Positions 59,062-64,000 of a stretch of 64,000 bases of DNA are shown here, piece after piece (the first letter of the stretch is position 1; each line of letters starts with the position of its first letter). The stretch is from positions 6,510,001 to 6,574,000 of the forward strand of contig NZ_CP034539.1 in the NCBI RefSeq assembly GCF_003963535.1, given 5' to 3'. This stretch comes from Streptomyces cyaneochromogenes (GTDB lineage: Bacteria > Actinomycetota > Actinomycetes > Streptomycetales > Streptomycetaceae). Made by a program: the position numbers and the translations under genes. Under the pieces are notes generated by a model. The model did not search any database. It was not told the DNA's origin and was given only the letters and a program-made list of their open reading frames with translations.

Positions 59062-61746
59062 TCAGGCGCGAACGTCGAGTTCGGCCAGCCCGGCCGCCCC
59101 GCGCACACTCACCCGCACATACCGCACCGCGCTCCCGTCCACCGGGTGCCACATCCGCCCGTCGGCCGAGACCTCGACGCGGTACGACTCCGGCCGCTGC
59201 CGCCAACTCGGCCGCACGGCACGGACGTCGACCGCCCGCCCCAGGTCGACCGTGAGAGCGGCGCGCTCGGCGGCCGGCGACCAGACGGTGGCCGCGCTGC
59301 CGTCCACGGCCGCCTCCGCGTACAGCCCCGGCTCGGCCGAGGTCGCCGTCGCCGGGCGGCAGCGGGCCAGGTCGGGGGTGGGGGCGAGGTCGGGGCGGCG
59401 GGTCTTGAGGGTGATCGTGCCGAAGAGCGTGTAGCGGCCCTCGGGGGTGTCCAGCAGGACGGGTGCACCCGAGCGGAGCCGCACGGTGGTGATCTCCGGT
59501 CCGATCGAGACGTCGTACGTCCGGCCCCGCCACCGCAGCCCCGACAGCCGTACCCCGTCCGCGAGCTGGGGCGGCAGCGTCGGGTCGAGGTGCAGGGCGT
59601 CCGGGCGCGGCCGCAGGCCCGTCAGGCCGTGCGTGAAGACCTGGAGGAAGCCGCCCTTGCCGGTGAGGAAGTCCTGGGCCGGGGAGCCCGCGAGCGGGTC
59701 GGCGGCGCCCGCCTTCTCGCCGCGCGACTCCGAGAACAGCGCGAACGGGCCCCGCGCGAAGGGCTGGTAGGCGCGCCGCAGGAAGGTGTACGCGGCACAG
59801 CCCGGCTCGCCGGTGGCGGCCGCGGCGATCGCGTGCACCGAGTCGGTCATGGCAGGCCCGTCCGGATCGGTGCGGGCGGTGTAGTGGTCGAGCGTGGCCG
59901 CCGCTGCGCCGTCCGGCATGGGCCACTCCAGCGGATACACGAGCAGCACGGTGTCGGCCTGCTTGATGGGCGCGCCGTCGTAACCCTCGTACTGGAGGAA
60001 GACCTTGCGCTTCGGGTCGTACGGGATGCGCAGCCGCCCGGCGATGCGTGCCCAGTCGGCCGGGGCCGGCCTGCCCAGGTAGCGGGCCGCGTCGGTCGCG
60101 GCGCGCAGGGCGGTCGCGGCGACGGCGTTGGTGTACGCGCCGTCGGTGACGCCGTTGCTGTACTCGTCGGGACCGGCCACCTCCTTGACGGAGTACGAGC
60201 CGTCGGGGTTCTCGGTGACCCGCGAGGCCCAGTAACGCGCGATCCCGTCGAGCAGCGGCCACCCCCGGTCGCGCAGCCAGCCGAGGTCGCCGGTGGCCAG
60301 GTAGTACTGCCAGGCGGCCAGCGCGATGTCGCCCTGGAGATGGTTCTGGGTCACGCAGTGCGGCGGCTGCCAGCTCTGGCACTCGCTCCACAGCCGCCCG
60401 CGGCTGCCGCTCGTCCACGGGTAGAACAGGCCCTTCACCGCCGTCCTCGCGGCGTTGTCGGCGGCGGCCGCGCGGGTGCGGTAGCGGTACTCCAGGACCG
60501 GGCGGGCGAGTTCGGGATGCAGGGCGAGCAGCGCCGGGAACATCCAGGTCTCCGCGTCCCAGAACACCATGCCCGCGTAGTTGTCGCTGGTCAGCCCGGT
60601 CGGCGCGATGCTGTCGCGGGCACCCGCCCGCAGTGACGACAGCAGCCCGTACTGCGCCGAGCGCACCCAGAGCTGCAGGTCACGACGGCCCGGCACCTCG
60701 ATGTCGGCCGTCCACAGGGCACGCCAGGCGGCACGGTGCGAGCCGAGCAGCGCCGCCCAGCCGCGCCCGGCGGCACGGCGGGCGGCCGCGCGGGCGGCGG
60801 AACGGGGGTCGCGGGAGGTGAGCGCGGTGTCGACGCCGACGAACTTGGTTGCGGTGTAGGTGCGCCCGGCGCGCACGGGCACGTCGACGGTCTGACTGAC
60901 ACTCAGGTCACTTGAATCACGGCCGTGTTGTCGCCTCCCGCCGGGCGGCGCATGGAAGGTGGAGGCGACCGCTGCGTCGATCCGGGTGGCCTGCGTCCGG
61001 AACGCCACGGCGATCGTGCGCGCGTCGACTCGGCCCGCCCCGGTCCCGGTGATCCGGCGGGCGCCGCGGCCGTCGATGCGGTCGGTGAGGGTGAGTTCGC
61101 CGTCCCAGTGCGGGGTGACACGCAGCCGTACGGCGGCGGTGTGCGGGTCGTCGCGGGAGGTGAGGACGTCGTACGCGAGATCCGTGCGGCGGCCGTCGGG
61201 GGTGGTCCAGGTGAGGGTGGTGCGGACGTAGCCGCAGCGCAGCGAGAGGGTCTGGCGGTAGCCGGTCACGCGGCTGCGGGCGCCGTAGGTCTCACCACCG
61301 GCCCTGACGTCGAGGCCGGTCCAGTTCGGCAGCGCGGCGAGGGCCTCGCGGCCCGCCGTGTGCTCGGGGCCGCGGCCGTAGAGACCGGAGACGAACGTGC
61401 CGTCGTAGCGCGGGGTGTACAGGGGCCAGCCGGTCTTCTCGCCGGAGGCGGCGTAGCCGGTGCCGGTGGGCGGGATGCGCGTGGCGAGGTAGCCGTTGCC
61501 GACGTAGGGGTGGTGGGCGTCCTCCGGGTCGATCCGGGTGGCGGCCGGGGCCCAGCCGGGGGCTTCGCAGGCGTCGGCGGGGGAGTGGGGGGCGGTGTGT
61601 GCCGGGGAGACGGAGTGGAGGGGAAGGGCTGGAGGGGCTGGAGGGGCGGGATGGACGGGATGGAGAGGTTGTACGGGATGGAGGGGCTGGAGCGGCAGGA
61701 GGAGCGCGGCGGCCAGGAGGTGGGCGAGGAGGTGGGGCTTCGTCAC
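59062..61746 (-). CDS. Secreted GH65-type glycoside hydrolase with F5/8-type C domain
   Basis: 894 residues. Signal peptide (LLAHLLAAALLLPL), a Pro-rich repeat LHPVQPLHPVHPAPPAPPAL (about 22-41), N-terminal beta-sandwich (HPYVGNGYLATRIPPTGTGY), an (alpha/alpha)6 barrel with FWDAETWMFPALLALHPELA and the general acid Glu in VAGPDEYSNGVTDGAYTNAV, then a C-terminal discoidin-like domain (about 775-890). GH65 members split trehalose or related alpha-glucosides by hydrolysis (ATH1-like) or phosphorolysis; secretion favours hydrolysis. Confidence 0.9.
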   Translation of the reverse strand: MTKPHLLAHLLAAALLLPLQPLHPVQPLHPVHPAPPAPPALPLHSVSPAHTAPHSPADACEAPGWAPAATRIDPEDAHHPYVGNGYLATRIPPTGTGYAASGEKTGWPLYTPRYDGTFVSGLYGRGPEHTAGREALAALPNWTGLDVRAGGETYGARSRVTGYRQTLSLRCGYVRTTLTWTTPDGRRTDLAYDVLTSRDDPHTAAVRLRVTPHWDGELTLTDRIDGRGARRITGTGAGRVDARTIAVAFRTQATRIDAAVASTFHAPPGGRRQHGRDSSDLSVSQTVDVPVRAGRTYTATKFVGVDTALTSRDPRSAARAAARRAAGRGWAALLGSHRAAWRALWTADIEVPGRRDLQLWVRSAQYGLLSSLRAGARDSIAPTGLTSDNYAGMVFWDAETWMFPALLALHPELARPVLEYRYRTRAAAADNAARTAVKGLFYPWTSGSRGRLWSECQSWQPPHCVTQNHLQGDIALAAWQYYLATGDLGWLRDRGWPLLDGIARYWASRVTENPDGSYSVKEVAGPDEYSNGVTDGAYTNAVAATALRAATDAARYLGRPAPADWARIAGRLRIPYDPKRKVFLQYEGYDGAPIKQADTVLLVYPLEWPMPDGAAAATLDHYTARTDPDGPAMTDSVHAIAAAATGEPGCAAYTFLRRAYQPFARGPFALFSESRGEKAGAADPLAGSPAQDFLTGKGGFLQVFTHGLTGLRPRPDALHLDPTLPPQLADGVRLSGLRWRGRTYDVSIGPEITTVRLRSGAPVLLDTPEGRYTLFGTITLKTRRPDLAPTPDLARCRPATATSAEPGLYAEAAVDGSAATVWSPAAERAALTVDLGRAVDVRAVRPSWRQRPESYRVEVSADGRMWHPVDGSAVRYVRVSVRGAAGLAELDVRA

Positions 61747-61869
61747 GTCGTCGACGATGCGGGGTGGAAGGGGTAACAGGGGAAGATTCGCCGGGAATTA
61801 CCACGTATGGGGTGAGGTGGGGCAGGGAGGGCGCGGGCCTGGATCCCGGGCCGGCCGCAGGGCAGGGGG

Positions 61870-62115
61870 GTCGGCGGTGTCGGGGCGCATTCCTGATGCC
61901 GGTAGGTGACCTCGAAGGCCTTCCAGGTGCAGTCCTGGATGCCGGACGTGACTGGCGAAGGTCCTTGGGTGGGCCGATGAGCCGCTCCTTCTCCTCGGCC
62001 GAGAACAGCCTGCCGAACAGCGTCGCGTCGGGGTGCCCGAGGGCCTGGTCGTCGGGGACGGCGTGGGAGAAGGCGACGGCCTCTCGCTGTCTGCCGTGGC
62101 AGGGGCCTCGCTGGA
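61870..62115 (-). pseudogene. Frameshifted remnant of a small protein gene
   Basis: On the minus strand one frame reads REAVAFSHAVPDDQALGHPD and ATLFGRLFSAEEKERLIGPP with coding-like third positions. It then shifts to a second frame reading TSGIQDCTWKAFEVTYRHQE. No start codon links them. I do not recognise the family. The GH65-LysR gap (61747-62174) contains nothing else. Confidence 0.35.
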
Positions 62116-62174
62116 GCAAGTGAAGTGACCGGAGCAGTCGAAGTGAGGGCTGTGAAGGGAAAGTTGAAGCTGCG

Positions 62175-63083
62175 TCATGGGCCCGACACCCGTCGGCACG
62201 CTTCCGCGTATGCCCGCACCAGCGGCCGCCCCCCGTCCTCCACCCGCCACGCCAGTGCGTACCGGCTCGGCGAGATCCCCCGCACCGGACGCGTCACCAC
62301 CCCGCCCAGGGTGATCAGCGGGGCGTTGCCCGTCGCGACCAGGCAGACACCGAGACCGGCGACGAGCGCCTCGTACGTCTCCTCCGTGCTCGCGATCTCC
62401 GCCCCGATGCGCGGCGGCCGGCCGCCCCGCTCCTCCAGCGCGAGCCAGTAGTCGCGCAACGGCCCGGCAGCCGCCGGCAGGGCGAGGAACGGCTCGTCGG
62501 CGAGGTCGGCGAAGTCGATCTCCGTACGGGCCGCGAGGGGATGGGACTCCGGGAGGGCGACCAGGCGGGGTTCCCGCGCGATCACCGTCCAGCCGTAGCG
62601 GTCGGCGTCCGGGAGGGGCAGCCAGACGAAGGCCACGTCCGCGTCGCCCTCGGCGAGGCCCGCCGTGGGGTCCTGCCAGCTCACCTGGCGCAGGCGCAGC
62701 ACCGTGTCGGGGTGGTCGGCGGTGAAGCGGGAGCGGATCGCCGGGAGCAGGCCGCCGCGGCCGGGACTGGTGCTCATGCCGACCACCAGCGTGCCGCGCG
62801 CCGCGGCCCGGGCCGCCTCCATCGCCGCCGACCCCTCCGACCAGGCGTCCAGCACCCGCCGCGCATGCGGCAGCAGTGCCGTACCGGCGTCGGTGAGCGT
62901 CACGCCCTGGGGATCCCGGCGGAACAGCTCCACGCCCAACTGTCGCTCCAGCGCCCGTACCTGCTTGCTGAGCGCGGGCTGGGAGACGTACAGCCGCTCG
63001 GCCGCGCGGGTGAAGTGCAGGTCCTCGGCCACCGTCACGAAGTAGCGCAGATCGCGCACATGAACGTCCATCGTCATAACCAT
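62175..63083 (-). CDS. LysR-type transcriptional regulator
   Basis: 302 residues from ATG 63083; in-frame ATGs at 63077 and 63071 are equally possible and the last one avoids the operator overlap. HTH: RDLRYFVTVAEDLHFTRAAE then RLYVSQPALSKQVRALERQL. Effector domain with VVGMSTSPGRGGLLPAIRSR and LVAGLGVCLVATGNAPL. Divergent from an SDR gene with a palindromic T-N11-A site between, a standard LysR regulator/target pair. Inducer unknown. Confidence 0.9.
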   Translation of the reverse strand: MVMTMDVHVRDLRYFVTVAEDLHFTRAAERLYVSQPALSKQVRALERQLGVELFRRDPQGVTLTDAGTALLPHARRVLDAWSEGSAAMEAARAAARGTLVVGMSTSPGRGGLLPAIRSRFTADHPDTVLRLRQVSWQDPTAGLAEGDADVAFVWLPLPDADRYGWTVIAREPRLVALPESHPLAARTEIDFADLADEPFLALPAAAGPLRDYWLALEERGGRPPRIGAEIASTEETYEALVAGLGVCLVATGNAPLITLGGVVTRPVRGISPSRYALAWRVEDGGRPLVRAYAEACRRVSGP

Positions 63084-63090
63084 CGGTTAT
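63076..63090. promoter_or_regulatory. LysR box overlapping the regulator's own start
   Basis: ATAACCATCGGTTAT, perfect 6-bp arms with a 3-bp centre, containing T-N11-A (T63077, A63089). It covers the first two candidate ATGs of the LysR gene and is 85 bp upstream of the divergent SDR. Confidence 0.65.
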
Positions 63091-63174
63091 CAGCGTGGGT
63101 CTTGGACGCGCAACCGGGCACGGCGGCAGGCTGGATCCAGGCAAGCGGGCAAGCCGCGAAAACGAGGAGCTGTC

Positions 63175-64000
63175 ATGAACAGGGTGTGGCTGATCACCGG
63201 CGCGAGCAGCGGTTTCGGGCGGGCCATCGCGGAGGCGGCGCTCGCCGAGGGCGACGTGGTGGTGGGCGCGGTGCGGCGGCCCGAGGGGCTGGGCGACCTC
63301 GTGGCCGCCCACCCCGACCAGGTCGAGGCGCTGCGGCTGGACGTCGGGGACACGGGGGCCGCCGAGGCCGCCGTACGGGATGTGATCGCCCGGCACGGAC
63401 GCATCGACGTGCTGGTCAACAACGCGGGCCGTACCCATGTGGGCGCGTTCGAGGAGACGACCGAGGACGAGCTGCGCAAGCTGTTCGATGTGCATGTCTT
63501 CGGGCCCGCCGCCCTCACACGCGCGGTGCTTCCGCACATGCGGGAGCGGCGGGCCGGAGCGATCGTGCAGATGAGCAGCATGGGCGGGCAGATGTCCTTC
63601 GCGGGCTTCTCGGCGTACAGCGCCACCAAGTTCGCACTGGAGGGCATGTCCGAGGGGCTCGCGGACGAGGTCGCCGAGTTCGGCATCAAGGTGCTGATCG
63701 TGGAGCCGGGTTCCTTCCGGACCTCGCTGTTCGAGACGGGGCGGGCCGGGGCCAGCTCCGACAGCGGGCTGTACCCCAAGGTGAGCCAGACCCGCGACTT
63801 CGTCTCCGGCGGCGACGGCACCCAGCCCGGCGACCCGGCGAAGGCGGCGGCCCTCATCCTGGCCGCGCTGGAGGCCGAGCACACCCCGCTGCGCCTGCCC
63901 CTCGGCGACGACGGCGTCGACGCGGTCCTCGGCCACCTCGACCAGGTTCGCGAGAACGTCGCGGCGTGGGAGAAGAGCGCACGGGCGACGGCCTTCGACG
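63175..64000 (+). CDS. Short-chain dehydrogenase (partial, runs off the window)
   Basis: About 275 residues seen, no stop before the window end. GAGGAG ribosome site. TGASSGFG (9-16), NNAG at about 82-85, catalytic Ser in IVQMSSMGG, YSATK as Tyr-x3-Lys. Classical SDR, similar to those oxidising or reducing small alcohols and ketones; C-terminal part (TRDFVSGGDGTQPGDPAKAA) is typical of oxidoreductases near LysR regulators. Probably the target of the divergent LysR. Confidence 0.9.
   Translation, partial: MNRVWLITGASSGFGRAIAEAALAEGDVVVGAVRRPEGLGDLVAAHPDQVEALRLDVGDTGAAEAAVRDVIARHGRIDVLVNNAGRTHVGAFEETTEDELRKLFDVHVFGPAALTRAVLPHMRERRAGAIVQMSSMGGQMSFAGFSAYSATKFALEGMSEGLADEVAEFGIKVLIVEPGSFRTSLFETGRAGASSDSGLYPKVSQTRDFVSGGDGTQPGDPAKAAALILAALEAEHTPLRLPLGDDGVDAVLGHLDQVRENVAAWEKSARATAFD

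Noticed and set aside
61599..62123. Plus-strand 174-residue frame before the LysR gene
   Set aside because: Mainly Gly/Arg low complexity antisense to the GH65 signal region and to the minus-strand remnant; no coding features.

Overview
The window is high-GC actinobacterial DNA from a Streptomyces. The evidence is GC-rich third codon positions, a WhiB-family regulator, F420/MDR/TetR-rich accessory genes, a SARP activator with a TTA (bldA-type) codon, and gene order matching the wblI-glpX-xseAB-ispH-ppgK-ychF segment that lies just before the actinorhodin genes in Streptomyces coelicolor. The protein sequences differ from the S. coelicolor act proteins as I remember them, so this is probably a related species and not S. 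coelicolor itself.

Layout. (1) 1-9.3 kb is conserved core: end of a DUF1707-type protein, a Wbl regulator, glpX, a DUF4245 membrane protein, a RutE-type nitroreductase, xseA-xseB, ispH, ppgK, a DUF6542-type membrane protein and ychF. (2) 9.3-24.9 kb is an accessory island. It is flanked by two diverged copies of the ychF 3' end plus its terminator. Just inside the left copy are paired GTGCTGGGAT repeats that look like integrase arm sites. No integrase remains. The island carries a VapBC-like toxin-antitoxin pair, two TetR regulators, a LysR-controlled divergon (SDR, DHDPS-family lyase, LysR / zinc MDR, DUF3500), a five-gene catabolic operon (two alpha/beta hydrolases, FAD hydroxylase, TRZ/ATZ-type amidohydrolase, TetR) and several gene fragments. 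A shared TetR-type operator occurs three times. (3) 24.9-26.4 kb holds a DUF234-type ATPase behind two abutting 16-bp operator repeats. (4) 26.5-49.7 kb is a complete actinorhodin-type type II polyketide cluster in canonical order: actVI-ORFA/ORF1-4, actVA-ORF1-6, actII-ORF1-4, actIII, actI-ORF1-3, actVII, actIV, actVB. It is extended by an acyl-CoA carboxylase beta subunit and a small epsilon-like subunit coupled to it. (5) 49.7-64 kb has a PAP2-type membrane phosphatase; a six-gene minus-strand operon encoding a trypsin-like protease, PknG-like kinase, vWA/zinc-ribbon protein, membrane protein, orphan solute-binding lipoprotein and a trypsin-co-occurring small protein; a secreted GH65 glycosidase; and a LysR/SDR divergent pair cut by the window end.

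How the act genes work together. ActI KS/CLF/ACP make the octaketide, ActIII reduces C-9, ActVII and ActIV close the rings, ActVI-ORF1 sets the stereocentre, ActVI-ORF3 closes the pyran, ActVI-ORF2 (perhaps with ORF4) reduces the enoyl bond, ActVA-ORF5/ActVB and ActVA-ORF6 oxidise, and ActVA-ORF4 dimerises. ActVA-ORF1, ActII-ORF2 and ActII-ORF3 export, under the TetR ActII-ORF1. ActII-ORF4 activates. I find four heptamer-repeat SARP boxes at 11-bp spacing, in front of actVI-ORF1, actVA-ORF3, actIII and actI-ORF1, and a near-perfect TetR operator in front of actII-ORF2.

The most promising under-described items are the ychF-borne island with its three-site regulon and the protease-kinase-vWA-sensor operon at 51.0-59.0 kb.
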